A stretch of DNA of 64,000 nt from an uncultured Clostridia bacterium (GCA_937907605.1 CALCYI010000027.1:10788-74787), one strand, 5' to 3'. Positions 17,469 through 26,190 are shown, counted from the stretch's first letter. Notes: generated by a model not told the origin, from the sequence alone. Made by a program: numbers and translations.

Positions 17469-17978
17469 ATGGAACAGTATTTAGAACTTGGAAAAATAAA
17501 TAATACCCACGGCTTGCGCGGTGAGGTGAAATTTGAATACTGGTGCGACGGCGTTGATTATCTTAAGCAGTTAAAGAGAGTGTATCTCGACTCTGCGGGA
17601 GAGAAGGGATTAACGCTTTTGTCCGTGCGTCCGCAGAAGAATATCGCCATTCTTAAATTCGCAGAGATTACTACGATTGAGCAGGCGCAGGAGCTTAAGA
17701 ATAAGGTGCTGTACTGCAACCGTGACGACGCGGAAATTGACGACGGCGCATACTACCTTGCGGACATAATCGGCTGTGAGGTTGCGGACTCTGAAACGGG
17801 CAAAAGCTACGGAGTTATTACCGACGTTATGAACTTTGGCTCGTGCGATATCTACGAGGTTAAAAGCGAAAGCGGAAATACTCTTGTGCCCGCAACGCCG
17901 GATATTATCGTAAGCATTGATACGGATAATCAGAAGGTAAGCATAAAGGTAATGAAAGGACTTTTCGATGAGGATTGA
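17469..17978 (+). CDS. rimM: Ribosome maturation factor RimM
   Basis: 169 residues from ATG 17469. The N-terminal domain has LELGKINNTHGLRGEVKFE and the C-terminal PRC-barrel-like part has YYLADIIGCEV and LVPATPDIIVSID. RimM binds S19 and assists assembly of the 30S head. No SD is visible before ATG 17469; an upstream in-frame ATG at 17427 would read through the hairpin, so I prefer the conserved start. It overlaps trmD by 11 bases. Confidence 0.92.
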   Translation: MEQYLELGKINNTHGLRGEVKFEYWCDGVDYLKQLKRVYLDSAGEKGLTLLSVRPQKNIAILKFAEITTIEQAQELKNKVLYCNRDDAEIDDGAYYLADIIGCEVADSETGKSYGVITDVMNFGSCDIYEVKSESGNTLVPATPDIIVSIDTDNQKVSIKVMKGLFDED

Positions 17979-18705
17979 TATAATGACGCTCTTTCCCGAT
18001 ATGTGTAACTCCGTGCTCGGCGAAAGCATCGTGGGGCGCGCGCGGGAAAACGGAAAAGTTGAAATCAATGCGATTGACATAAGGGACTATACCGAGGACA
18101 AGCACCGCAGGGTTGACGATAAGCCCTACGGCGGCGGTATGGGAATGATTATGCAGGCTCAGCCTATATGGGACTGCTTTAATTCGCTGTGTGAAAAAAT
18201 CGGTAAAAAGCCGCACCTTATCTATATGACTCCTCAGGGCAAAACGCTCACTCAGGAAAGAGTAAAGGAACTGTCGAAGCTTGAGAATATTGCAATTCTC
18301 TGCGGTCACTACGAGGGCGTTGATGAAAGGGTAATCGAAGCCCTCGAGCCCGAGGAAATCTCAATCGGCGATTACGTGCTTACGGGCGGCGAGCTTCCTG
18401 CGTTAATCCTTGCCGACAGTATTTCAAGGCTGCTCCCTGGCGTGCTCTCCGACGACGAGTGCTTCACCGACGAAAGCCACTACGCGTCGCTTCTCGAATA
18501 TCCCCAGTATACCCACCCAAGCGAATGGCAGGGAAGAGAGGTTCCTGAGGTGCTGCTTTCGGGGCATCATCAGAGGGTTGAGCAGTGGCGGCGCGAGCAG
18601 AGCCTTAAGAGGACTTATGAGCGCAGGGCGGATATGCTTGAAAATGCCGATTTGACAGAAAAGGACAAAATGTATATTTCCTCGCTTACAGCAGATACAA
18701 AATAG
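17968..18705 (+). CDS. trmD: tRNA (guanine37-N1)-methyltransferase TrmD
   Basis: 245 residues. It has KPYGGGMGMIMQAQPIW near residue 55, CGHYEGVDERV near 112, and the trefoil-knot SAM site IGDYVLTGGELPALILADS, followed by LLEYPQYTHP. TrmD makes m1G37 next to the anticodon and prevents +1 frameshifting. The order rimM-trmD is standard, but rplS, which usually follows, is absent here. Confidence 0.97.
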   Translation: MRIDIMTLFPDMCNSVLGESIVGRARENGKVEINAIDIRDYTEDKHRRVDDKPYGGGMGMIMQAQPIWDCFNSLCEKIGKKPHLIYMTPQGKTLTQERVKELSKLENIAILCGHYEGVDERVIEALEPEEISIGDYVLTGGELPALILADSISRLLPGVLSDDECFTDESHYASLLEYPQYTHPSEWQGREVPEVLLSGHHQRVEQWRREQSLKRTYERRADMLENADLTEKDKMYISSLTADTK

Positions 18706-18790
18706 GGGATTTATTTTATTAAAATTGCACAAATTAAAGACGGTTATTTTCTTCATAATTTAATAGTCATACGAACTTTTTCAAAGATAG

Positions 18791-18818
18791 TTGACCTTTA
18801 AACTCAAAATGCTATAAT
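18791..18818 (+). promoter_or_regulatory. Sigma-A promoter for the HPr gene
   Basis: TTGACC, 16-base spacer, perfect TATAAT at 18813-18818. The HPr gene starts 66 bases further on. Confidence 0.8.
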
Positions 18819-18884
18819 ATACTAAGAAATAAATAATATTTTATTTTTATATTACAAACTGTTTTTTTGGAGAGGTAATTTAGT

Positions 18885-19148
18885 ATGTTTGTAAAAGACG
18901 TAACTGTTGAGAATCAGGTTGGACTTCACGCACGTCCGGCAACGTTCTTTATCCAGAAGGCTAACGAATTCAAGTCGTCAATCTGGGTAGAGAAGGAGGA
19001 AAGAAGAGTTAATGCAAAGTCGCTTCTCGGCGTTCTTTCACTTGGAATTATGGGCGGTACCGATATCAGAATTATCGCGGACGGTACTGATGAAGAGGAA
19101 GCTGTTGAAGGTCTTGTAGCTCTCGTTAAGAGCGGCTTCAACGAATAA
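18885..19148 (+). CDS. ptsH: HPr phosphocarrier protein (PTS)
   Basis: 87 residues. The phosphorylatable His15 lies in VGLHARPATFF, and Ser46 in NAKSLLGVLSLGI is the HPr kinase target, so both PTS phosphotransfer and CcpA-type catabolite control are possible; the Crh paralogue, which lacks His15, is excluded. SD GGAGAGG precedes ATG 18885. It is monocistronic between a good promoter and a terminator; ptsI is not adjacent. Confidence 0.95.
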   Translation: MFVKDVTVENQVGLHARPATFFIQKANEFKSSIWVEKEERRVNAKSLLGVLSLGIMGGTDIRIIADGTDEEEAVEGLVALVKSGFNE

Positions 19149-19166
19149 TATAACGACTATTATTTG

Positions 19167-19205
19167 AAAGTGCTCTTTGCTTCCCGCTCAGAGCGCTTTA
19201 TTTTT
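19167..19205 (+). terminator. Terminator of the HPr gene
   Basis: Ten-pair stem AAAGTGCTCT / AGAGCGCTTT (one G-T pair), 13-base loop, then ATTTTT. Confidence 0.8.
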
Positions 19206-19220
19206 CAAAGGATGTATTTT

Positions 19221-20924
19221 ATGGGCTTAAAAAAACACTTGGTAAAGCTTATAGCGGTTTTATTTGTGCTTGTTTTAGCCGTGTCTTCGGTGCCGTATAA
19301 CGCCTATGCGGCAAAGACGATAACGATTAACCTTAAGGTAAAAAGCGGTCAGGATATCGTTACCGCATTTAATAATGCGACCATTAAGGCAAAGGACGAT
19401 AAAAAGGGCAATATCTATAAAATCGTAGTTCCCAAGGGAACCTATAAAGCAAAAAACCAGCTTAAAATATGGAGCAATACTATACTTGTCCTTGACGGAG
19501 TAACGATTAAGCACACCTCAGGCGCAACCACTATGTTCCGCCTCGGCCATAAGAGCGACTGGGACAAGGCGAACAAGGGAAAGGGATACCCTGGTTATAC
19601 GGGATATAAGAATATAACCATACAGGGCGGCGTTCTCGACGGCGGCGGATACAGCCAGGCTATTATGCGCTTCGGTCATACGACGAACGTCAGAATTGAG
19701 GGTACTACCTTTAAGAACGTTAAGAACGCTCATCATATGGAAATCGGCGCCTGTAAGAATTTCGTAATTAAAAACTGCACCTTCTCTGATTTCAGCGGTA
19801 GCTGGGGCGCAACGCGTAACTATGAGGCGCTGCAGCTTGAAGCGCTCGCGGGCGACCATTTCTCCGCGTATAATCCCAATAAGGACGAGACCCCTAATCA
19901 GAATATTACTATTGAAGGATGCACCTTTAATAATCTCCAGCGCGCGCTCGGTACCCATACGGGAATAGCAAATTCTTATTTCACGAATATTGCGATTAAG
20001 AATAATACCTTTACAAACGTTACGGGCTATGCGATTGTTGCCACTAACTATAAGGACTCGGTAATTTCGGGCAATAAGTTTGAAAACTGCGGTGCGGGTA
20101 TTTCCTTTAGGACAATGGAAGCAGGGCACAATAATTTTTATGCTTCAAAGTATAATTCTAACGCGCATGATAAATACGTAGGACTTAACTGCACCATTGA
20201 AGGCAATACAATAAGCATAAAAACGGGATACCAGGCTAAGTATAAAAACGTCGCGTACGGTATTCAGCTTTACGGCGAAAAGCTTACTAAGAAAAAGGGT
20301 AACGCGCCTAAGGGCGATTTCAGAGTTTCGGGAGTTACCGTTAAGAATAATAAAGTAAGCATGCACGTTACGGGCTACGGAATATGGGTAAACGGCGGCG
20401 CTTCCAACAAAATTACGGGTAATACCGTTAACTTCAACGCCCGTAATAAGTCCGCAGGCACAAACTGCGACGGTATAAGGATTGACGCAGGCGGGTATAA
20501 TTCTGTTACGGGTAACGTAATTACTAACTATACCACCACGGGTAACCTTGCCGACAGCATATGCGGCGTTACGGCGTCGAATACTTACGCTCCCGACGTA
20601 TCGGGTAATCGAATTACGAATATGAAGCTTGACGGCGTTAAGCTCTATAAGTCGAATAACGGAAAGATTACCAACAATACGGTAACGGGCTCGTCAAGGG
20701 ACGGTCTCTGCGTTTCGACTCTGACTAACGTTACGATTTCGGGCAATAAGGTTAATAACGGTAAGCGCCACGGAATTAACGTTAAGGACAGCACTAAGAT
20801 TAAGATAACTAAGAATACTATTAAAAACTGTAAGGGCAACGGTATTAATGCCAAGAAGAACCAGCTTGCCTCCGATTCGGGTAACAGCATATCCGTTAAA
20901 GGAAAGGCAAGGAGCTGGCGCTAA
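19221..20924 (+). CDS. Secreted right-handed beta-helix protein (pectate-lyase-like fold)
   Basis: 567 residues. A signal peptide is clear: lysines at 4-5, a hydrophobic core from about residue 8 and a likely cut after NAYA. The mature part is built of about 22-residue beta-helix coils rich in Asn, Gly and Thr, for example NNTFTNVTGYAIVATNYKDS and GNKVNNGKRHGINV. Such folds serve polysaccharide lyases, epimerases and adhesins; no lyase catalytic signature is certain to me. No anchor or dockerin is seen at the C-terminus. ATG 19221 has AAAGGA at a good distance. It could act on pectin-like or host glycans. Confidence 0.8.
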   Translation: MGLKKHLVKLIAVLFVLVLAVSSVPYNAYAAKTITINLKVKSGQDIVTAFNNATIKAKDDKKGNIYKIVVPKGTYKAKNQLKIWSNTILVLDGVTIKHTSGATTMFRLGHKSDWDKANKGKGYPGYTGYKNITIQGGVLDGGGYSQAIMRFGHTTNVRIEGTTFKNVKNAHHMEIGACKNFVIKNCTFSDFSGSWGATRNYEALQLEALAGDHFSAYNPNKDETPNQNITIEGCTFNNLQRALGTHTGIANSYFTNIAIKNNTFTNVTGYAIVATNYKDSVISGNKFENCGAGISFRTMEAGHNNFYASKYNSNAHDKYVGLNCTIEGNTISIKTGYQAKYKNVAYGIQLYGEKLTKKKGNAPKGDFRVSGVTVKNNKVSMHVTGYGIWVNGGASNKITGNTVNFNARNKSAGTNCDGIRIDAGGYNSVTGNVITNYTTTGNLADSICGVTASNTYAPDVSGNRITNMKLDGVKLYKSNNGKITNNTVTGSSRDGLCVSTLTNVTISGNKVNNGKRHGINVKDSTKIKITKNTIKNCKGNGINAKKNQLASDSGNSISVKGKARSWR

Positions 20925-20939
20925 ATAAAATAAAGAATT

Positions 20940-20964
20940 AAAAGCCGTGTTATCACGGCTTTTT
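20940..20964 (+). terminator. Terminator after the beta-helix gene
   Basis: Stem AAAAGCCGTG / CACGGCTTTT with loop TTAT. Confidence 0.88.
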
Positions 20965-20985
20965 AATACGAAGGGAGGGATAACC

Positions 20986-22803
20986 TTGACCGAAAAAGAG
21001 CTAAGGAAAAAAGCGATGGCGCTTCCGCTCACCCCGGGCGTCTATATTATGAAGAATAAGGATAAGAAGATTATCTATATCGGCAAGGCTAAGGCGCTTA
21101 AAAACCGCGTATCCTCCTATTTCGGTTCGCATTCAAACCATTCCTTAAAGGTAATCAGAATGGTTGAGAACGTCGACGACTTTGACTATATCCTTTGCGA
21201 TACGGAGTTTGAAGCCCTCGTGCTCGAGTGCTCGCTTATTAAGCAGCATATGCCCAAGTACAATATTCTCCTTAAGGACGATAAGGGCTATAACTATATC
21301 AAGGTAACCAAAGAGGAGTTCCCCCGTATAAAAGAGTGTTACCGTATGGACGACGAGAACGCCGGGTATATCGGACCGTTTATTTCCAATTTCTCCGTTA
21401 AAAGAGCGGTAACGGAAACGCTTAAAATCTTTAAGCTGCCCTCGTGTAATAAGAAATTCCCGCGCGACTACGGCAAGAGCCGTCCCTGTTTAAACGGCTT
21501 TATGGGGCTTTGCTCCGCGCCCTGCAACGCGAGGATAAGCAAGGAGGATTACGTCCGCAGCGTGAGCGACGCGGTTGCGTTTCTTAAGGGCGGCAGCGCA
21601 AAGGCGGTAAAGGATATGACCGCTAAAATGCAGCAGTACAGCGAGGAAATGGAGTTCGAAAAGGCTGCCCAGATGCGCGACAGAATAAGGGCGGTAAAGA
21701 ACCTTGAGGAAAAGCAGAAGGTCGTATCAATTAACGTACCCGAGGAGGACGTTTTTGCCATTGTTAATTCGAATAAGAAAGCCTGCTTCGACGTTATCCG
21801 CTTCAGAAACGGACGTCTTACCGACAGCGAGCACTGGTTAATCGACAGCGTTGAGAATTTAAGCGAAGCGCGCTTTGAGCTTATTGAGCGCTATTATTCA
21901 ATGAGGGATATTCCCGCAAGAGTAGCAGTCGACGGCGACATTGAGGACGAGGAGCTGCTCCGCGAGCATCTTGAGTCGCTCAGGGGCAGGAAGGTTGAAA
22001 TTATCCATCCCCAAAGGGGAGAGCACCTCGCGATAGTAAATATGTGTATCAATAACGCAAACGAGCACCTCGCGCAGAATCAGGGCAGACTCGGGAAAGA
22101 AATGGCAGCCCTTGAGGAGCTCGGCGAAATGCTCGGACTCCCCAAGCCGCCCGAATATATCGAAAGCTACGATATTTCCCACACCTTCGGTGCGGATAAC
22201 GTTGCGGGTATGGTCGTGTTCCATAACGGCAGACCCATGAAGAGCGCGTATAAGCGTTTTTCGATTAAGGGCTTTGACGGCCAGAACGACGTCGGTTCTA
22301 TGAATGAGGTACTAACGAGGCGCTTTAAGCATTATTACGAGGACGACGAGAGCAGCACCTTTAAGATTCTGCCCGATTTAATCCTGCTTGACGGCGGCGA
22401 GCCTCAGGTAAATGCTGTTCTCCCTGTAATAAGGGAGATGAAGCTTGACGTACCTGTTTTCGGTATGGTCAAGGACAGTAAGCACCGCACCCGCGCGATA
22501 GCCTACGACGACGGCGAGATTGCTATTAATTCAAACCGCGGCGTGTTCACCCTCGTATCAACTATACAGGAGGAGGTACACCGCTTTGCGATAACCTATC
22601 ACCATAAGAAGCACCAGAAATCAAGCTTCTCAACGAGCCTCACAAGGATTGAGGGAATAGGCGAGAAAAAGGCTAAGCTTCTGCTTAAGGAATTCAAAAC
22701 GATAGGTAAAATCAAAGAGGCAACCGAGGAGGAGCTATCGGCGGTTAAGGGTATTTCATTAACTGATGCCAAGAGAATAACAGAATATTACAGAAGTATA
22801 TAA
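20986..22803 (+). CDS. uvrC: Excinuclease ABC subunit C
   Basis: 605 residues from TTG 20986 (SD AAGGGAGGG). It has the GIY-YIG nuclease (GVYIMKNKDKKIIYIGKAKAL), a UVR/UvrB-binding motif (MEFEKAAQMRDRIRAVKNLE, about residue 210), an RNase H-like second nuclease (YDISHTFGADNVAGMVVF, LILLDGG) and C-terminal helix-hairpin-helix (IEGIGEKKAKLLLKEF). UvrC makes both incisions in nucleotide excision repair. uvrA and uvrB are not in the window. Confidence 0.96.
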   Translation: MTEKELRKKAMALPLTPGVYIMKNKDKKIIYIGKAKALKNRVSSYFGSHSNHSLKVIRMVENVDDFDYILCDTEFEALVLECSLIKQHMPKYNILLKDDKGYNYIKVTKEEFPRIKECYRMDDENAGYIGPFISNFSVKRAVTETLKIFKLPSCNKKFPRDYGKSRPCLNGFMGLCSAPCNARISKEDYVRSVSDAVAFLKGGSAKAVKDMTAKMQQYSEEMEFEKAAQMRDRIRAVKNLEEKQKVVSINVPEEDVFAIVNSNKKACFDVIRFRNGRLTDSEHWLIDSVENLSEARFELIERYYSMRDIPARVAVDGDIEDEELLREHLESLRGRKVEIIHPQRGEHLAIVNMCINNANEHLAQNQGRLGKEMAALEELGEMLGLPKPPEYIESYDISHTFGADNVAGMVVFHNGRPMKSAYKRFSIKGFDGQNDVGSMNEVLTRRFKHYYEDDESSTFKILPDLILLDGGEPQVNAVLPVIREMKLDVPVFGMVKDSKHRTRAIAYDDGEIAINSNRGVFTLVSTIQEEVHRFAITYHHKKHQKSSFSTSLTRIEGIGEKKAKLLLKEFKTIGKIKEATEEELSAVKGISLTDAKRITEYYRSI

Positions 22804-22818
22804 AAATATAATTTAACC

Positions 22819-22847
22819 TTGACTAACCAAGCCTCAGTTTGTATAAT
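22819..22847 (+). promoter_or_regulatory. Sigma-A promoter for rsmD-coaD
   Basis: TTGACT, 17 bases, perfect TATAAT. It lies 24 bases before the rsmD start. Confidence 0.85.
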
Positions 22848-22871
22848 ATTATTCGTAAAAAGGAGAAGACT

Positions 22872-23411
22872 ATGCGTGTTATAACGGGCTCGGCGAGAGG
22901 AAGAAACTTAATAACTCTCCCGGGTGAAGCGGTTACAAGACCGACTACGCAGAGCACTAAGGAGGCGCTCTTTTCCTCAATTCAGTTTGAGCTTGAGGGA
23001 AAGCAGATTCTCGATTTATTTGCGGGCTGCGGTCAGCTCGGGATTGAGGCTCTTTCAAGGGGCGCGCGCTTTTGTACCTTTGTTGAGAATAACCGCGACG
23101 CGTATAAAATCGTAGAGCAGAATATTAAAAAATGCGGCTTTGAGGATTCGTCCTCGCTCGTTTTCTGCGACGCGGAGGCCTTTTTATCAAGGCGCGGTAC
23201 CTATGATATTGCGTTCCTTGACCCGCCTTATAAAAAGGGCTTGATTGAAAACTGTCTTAAAAAGCTTGCGCTTAAGATGAATGACGGCGGCGTTATCATC
23301 TGTGAGACCGCTAAGGAGGAAAAGCTCCCCGAGAGCGTTTTTGACTGGCATATTGACCGTGAGAGGAATTACGGAAAGAGCAAGCTCACTTATTACAGAA
23401 GGGAAAACTGA
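22872..23411 (+). CDS. rsmD: 16S rRNA (guanine966-N2)-methyltransferase RsmD
   Basis: 179 residues from ATG 22872 (SD AAAGGAGA). It begins MRVITGSARGRNL, has the SAM motif LDLFAGCGQLGIEALSRGA and the catalytic FLDPPY. RsmD methylates G966 of 16S rRNA. An in-frame ATG at 22839 lies within the promoter and is not used. It lies 4 bases before coaD, the usual pairing in Firmicutes. Confidence 0.94.
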   Translation: MRVITGSARGRNLITLPGEAVTRPTTQSTKEALFSSIQFELEGKQILDLFAGCGQLGIEALSRGARFCTFVENNRDAYKIVEQNIKKCGFEDSSSLVFCDAEAFLSRRGTYDIAFLDPPYKKGLIENCLKKLALKMNDGGVIICETAKEEKLPESVFDWHIDRERNYGKSKLTYYRREN

Positions 23412-23415
23412 ATTT

Positions 23416-23898
23416 ATGAAGATAGCTATTTGCCCGGGCAGCTTTGACCCGGTTACCCTCGGGCATTTGGATATAATCGAACGCGCTGCCGATATTTTCG
23501 ATAAGGTAATCGTACTTGTGGCAAGCAACCGAAGCAAGAAAACTCTTTTCACAACCGAGGAGAGAATGGAGCTTATCAAAAGGTGTATTTCTAAGGATAA
23601 CATCACCGTCGATACGGACTCGGGACTGCTTGTTGATTACGCTAAGAAAAAGGGAGCCGTTGCGATAGTGAAGGGGCTTCGCGCTATGTCGGACTTCGAT
23701 TATGAATTTCAGCAGGCGCTGACTAACAAATCGCTTTACCCCGAATGTGAGACCGTCTTTCTGACGGCGAGAGGGGAGAATATGTTTCTCTCCTCAAGTA
23801 TGGTTAAGGAGGTTTGCTCCCTCGGTGGAGATATAAGCTCTTTCGTACCCCAGGCAATTACACAGGATATTTATAAAAGATGTAAAGGAGATAATTAA
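23416..23898 (+). CDS. coaD: Phosphopantetheine adenylyltransferase CoaD
   Basis: 160 residues, family length. The nucleotidyltransferase motif is PGSFDPVTLGHLDII (T/HxGH), with VKGLRAMSDFDYEFQ and the C-terminal FLSSSMVKEV. CoaD makes dephospho-CoA from 4'-phosphopantetheine and ATP, the penultimate CoA step. I chose ATG 23416; longer in-frame starts would run deep into rsmD. Confidence 0.96.
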   Translation: MKIAICPGSFDPVTLGHLDIIERAADIFDKVIVLVASNRSKKTLFTTEERMELIKRCISKDNITVDTDSGLLVDYAKKKGAVAIVKGLRAMSDFDYEFQQALTNKSLYPECETVFLTARGENMFLSSSMVKEVCSLGGDISSFVPQAITQDIYKRCKGDN

Positions 23899-23899
23899 A

Positions 23900-24460
23900 A
23901 TGACGAACACCGATATTTTACTTGAAGATCTTGAAGACGTACTCGAAGAGGCTACTGCAATACCCCTTTCAAAGAAGCACGCTGTTGATATTGAAAAGAT
24001 AAAGACCATTATTGAGGATATCCGCCTCAATACTCCTCAGGAGACCAAGCAGGCTAAGGCTATCGTTGACTCAAGGAATACTATCATTGAGGACGCTAAG
24101 AAAGAGGCTGCCGACATTATCCAGAAGGCTCAAGAGGAAGCAAGGGAAATGATTGCAAGGGACGAGATTACCAAGACCGCTCAGGCTGAAGCAACCGAGA
24201 TTATCGCAAACGCTAACGAGCAGGGCAGACAGATTGTTGAGGAGGCTCAAAACCAGGCTTCCGAAATCCTCGGCAATTCAACGACACAGGCTAACGAGAT
24301 GGTAACCTCCGCTCAGAATAAGTCAAGAGAGATGCTTACGGCTGTTAATAACTATGCTGACGAAACGCTCCTTTCCATCGACGACGCGCTTTACAAGGCT
24401 CTCTCCGATGTAAGAAGAATCCGCGACGGCATCTCCAACGTACAGAACAAGAACAGATAA
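23900..24460 (+). CDS. Coiled-coil protein of unknown function linked to coaD
   Basis: 186 residues, no signal or membrane segment. From about residue 55 to 165 it is a heptad-rich, Ala/Glu/Gln coiled coil with repeated AxEI(I/L) turns (ATEIIANANEQGRQIVEEAQ). Homology tools often label such proteins ATPase or ATP synthase subunit b-like; there is no nucleotide site. It starts one base after coaD with SD AAAGGAG, so it is the last cistron of rsmD-coaD. A DivIVA-like scaffold is conceivable but the N-terminal membrane-binding motif is absent. Confidence 0.75.
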   Translation: MTNTDILLEDLEDVLEEATAIPLSKKHAVDIEKIKTIIEDIRLNTPQETKQAKAIVDSRNTIIEDAKKEAADIIQKAQEEAREMIARDEITKTAQAEATEIIANANEQGRQIVEEAQNQASEILGNSTTQANEMVTSAQNKSREMLTAVNNYADETLLSIDDALYKALSDVRRIRDGISNVQNKNR

Positions 24461-24472
24461 TAAGCATTATTA

Positions 24473-24500
24473 AAGGCGGTCGCACAGACCGCCTTGTTTT
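24473..24500 (+). terminator. Terminator of rsmD-coaD operon
   Basis: Nine-pair stem AAGGCGGTC / GACCGCCTT followed by GTTTT. Confidence 0.9.
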
Positions 24501-24503
24501 ATT

Positions 24504-24528
24504 AATTCTCAACTTTCAATTCTCAACT
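24504..24528. repeat. Short direct repeat between convergent genes
   Basis: AATTCTCAACT occurs at 24504 and 24518, a period of 14 bases, sandwiched between two terminators. Confidence 0.55.
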
Positions 24529-24569
24529 AAAAACCGCTTCGGCTGAAAAGCCAAAGCGGTTTTCTTTTT
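24527..24569. terminator. Bidirectional terminator for the GPH symporter gene
   Basis: Stem AAAACCGCTT / AAGCGGTTTT enclosing a small GGC-GCC stem; runs of A before and T after it suit both strands. It reaches the stop codon of the minus-strand gene. Confidence 0.8.
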
Positions 24570-25968
24570 ATTCCTCCGTATTTCCTCTGTGCTCTACGAT
24601 GTAGTCGTGAACTCTGTCCGCGAGCTCGCCGTGGAGCTTGAACTTTCTTGAAAATACGATTAATGATAATAATACGAGTATTGCGGGAGCGCCGAAGCAG
24701 ATAAAGCCGATGGCGCTTTTTGTTGTGTCGTTTATCTCCTTTGTCGCGGAGGTAATCTGCTCGTTGTAGTTAACGAGCGCGAGTCCGCCGAAGAGGATAA
24801 TCGTCTGAATGGTGTACGCCATTTTCTGAAGAAAGCCCTTCATTGAAAACGTAATGCTCTCGTTCCTCTCGCCGTTCTTGTATTCGCCGTAGTCAACTAT
24901 GTCTGCAAGGAAGATGGTCTGCGATACGAACATTGAGGCGATACCCGTTGACGAAAGAATGTAAGCAATGCTGAGCGCAAGCGGATTTTTAAGAACGGGT
25001 CCGCAGATATACATAATGATATATCCGAGTATGGTCGTGCAAAGCGAAATCTGATAAATCCTTTTCTTCGTAAACCATTTTGACAAAACGGGGATTACCG
25101 CAAGACCGAGCACTGAGCCGACGGCGCCTATCATCTGGAAGGTCGACTGCTTGGTGGGCTCGCCGAGTACGTCGGAGAAGTAGTAAACCGCCGTTCCGCT
25201 CGTGAGGTACCAGCCCGCGTTTGAGAGCATCGCAAAGAGCATAAATACGAGAAGCTGGTCGTTGCTCTTTAATACCTTGAATATCTGCTTAAAGGAGAAC
25301 TTTTTCTTTTCGCCGTATACTACGTTTCTCTCTTTAGTCGATAGTACGCAGATTAATGCGAACACAACGAGCGAAATACCGAGTATTCCCGCCCAGCGCG
25401 AGAAGCCGCTCGCGCTGTAGCCCTTTTCCGTCGTTACGCCGGAGGATAACATCGGGAGGATAATCGGCGTTGCAACTGTGATTATACCCTGACCGAGACC
25501 GGAAAAGGTACGCGCAACCGTCGATACCATATTTCTGTCCTTAGGGTCGCTCGTGAAGGAGGGCACCATTGACCAGTAGGGGATGTCCGCCATAGTGTTC
25601 GTCATACCCCAGAGTATGTACATAACGCCGATATAGATATACAGCGGAAGTCCGCTCATACCGAAGCTCGTGAAAAGAAGGAAGAGCACTACGCCGTTTG
25701 CCGCCGCGCCTATCAGTATCCAAGGGCGGTATTTGCCGAATTTAGTCCTCGTGTTATCAACTATTGTGCCCATCATCGGGTCGTTGATTCCGTCCCATAT
25801 ACGCGCGATAGGCGTTAAGAGAAGCAAAAACGCCTCCTTGAGTCCGAGCACGGAGGAGAGATAGTAGCTCAAAAAGGAATAGAACATTCCGTAGCTGAGG
25901 TCAAGCCCTACCGCGCCTACGCCGTAAAATATTTTTTCGCGCCAAGTGGTTTTGTATTCCATATGCAA
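24568..25968 (-). CDS. GPH-family sugar:cation symporter (glycoside-pentoside-hexuronide)
   Basis: 466 residues, about 12 membrane segments. Diagnostic features are the N-terminal YGVGAVGLDLSYGMFYSFLSYYL, the motif PIARIWDGINDPMMGTIVDNTRTKFGKYRPW between segments 2 and 3, and DIVDYGEYKNGERNESITFS in the second half. GPH carriers import glycosides with Na+ or H+. No sugar hydrolase is beside it, so the substrate is unknown. It is monocistronic, facing away from mraZ. A second GPH carrier is at 62451. Confidence 0.9.
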   Translation of the reverse strand: MHMEYKTTWREKIFYGVGAVGLDLSYGMFYSFLSYYLSSVLGLKEAFLLLLTPIARIWDGINDPMMGTIVDNTRTKFGKYRPWILIGAAANGVVLFLLFTSFGMSGLPLYIYIGVMYILWGMTNTMADIPYWSMVPSFTSDPKDRNMVSTVARTFSGLGQGIITVATPIILPMLSSGVTTEKGYSASGFSRWAGILGISLVVFALICVLSTKERNVVYGEKKKFSFKQIFKVLKSNDQLLVFMLFAMLSNAGWYLTSGTAVYYFSDVLGEPTKQSTFQMIGAVGSVLGLAVIPVLSKWFTKKRIYQISLCTTILGYIIMYICGPVLKNPLALSIAYILSSTGIASMFVSQTIFLADIVDYGEYKNGERNESITFSMKGFLQKMAYTIQTIILFGGLALVNYNEQITSATKEINDTTKSAIGFICFGAPAILVLLSLIVFSRKFKLHGELADRVHDYIVEHRGNTEE

Positions 25969-26027
25969 GCCTCCATATATTTTTTATCATTATACCATAT
26001 GCTTTAGCCCTCGGTAAAGGCTAATAG

Positions 26028-26044
26028 TTTACAAAACAGTTACA
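26028..26044 (-). promoter_or_regulatory. WalR-type box upstream of the mraZ promoter
   Basis: Read on the minus strand: TGTAAC-TGTTT-TGTAAA, an exact fit to TGTWAH-N5-TGTWAH. It ends 24 bases before the -35 of the dcw promoter. Confidence 0.5.
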
Positions 26045-26068
26045 ATTTCAAATTCCTGAAATAATTTC

Positions 26069-26097
26069 TTGACATCCGTATCCCATATTTATATAAT
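26069..26097 (+). promoter_or_regulatory. Perfect-consensus promoter of the dcw cluster
   Basis: TTGACA at 26069-26074, 17-base spacer, TATAAT at 26092-26097, leaving a leader of about 87 bases before mraZ. Confidence 0.9.
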
Positions 26098-26170
26098 ATA
26101 AATGCAACTAAGTGGGAGAAAATCCCACTAAAATCAATATAAATCCCATAAATTTAACAGTAATTCCACT
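26081..26170 (+). promoter_or_regulatory. Putative MraZ operator array (TCCCA boxes)
   Basis: TCCCA occurs at 26081, 26123 and 26144, and TTCCA at 26164; the distances 42, 21 and 20 bases are close to whole helical turns. The box at 26081 lies in the promoter spacer. GTGGGA...TCCCAC (26112-26128) also forms a hairpin. MraZ proteins bind repeated TGGGN (here on the minus strand) upstream of their own operon, so autoregulation is inferred. Confidence 0.6.
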
Positions 26171-26190
26171 AAAAGAAAGGAGGAGAGCAT

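Noticed and set aside
19518..20129. Minus-strand reading frame of 203 codons opposite the beta-helix gene
   Set aside because: Shadow of a regular repeat-rich gene; no start signal and no recognisable domain.
24568..25968. Link of the first GPH symporter to the sulfosugar operon
   Set aside because: It is 32 kb away, on the other strand, alone, and has no shared operator-like sequence that I can see.
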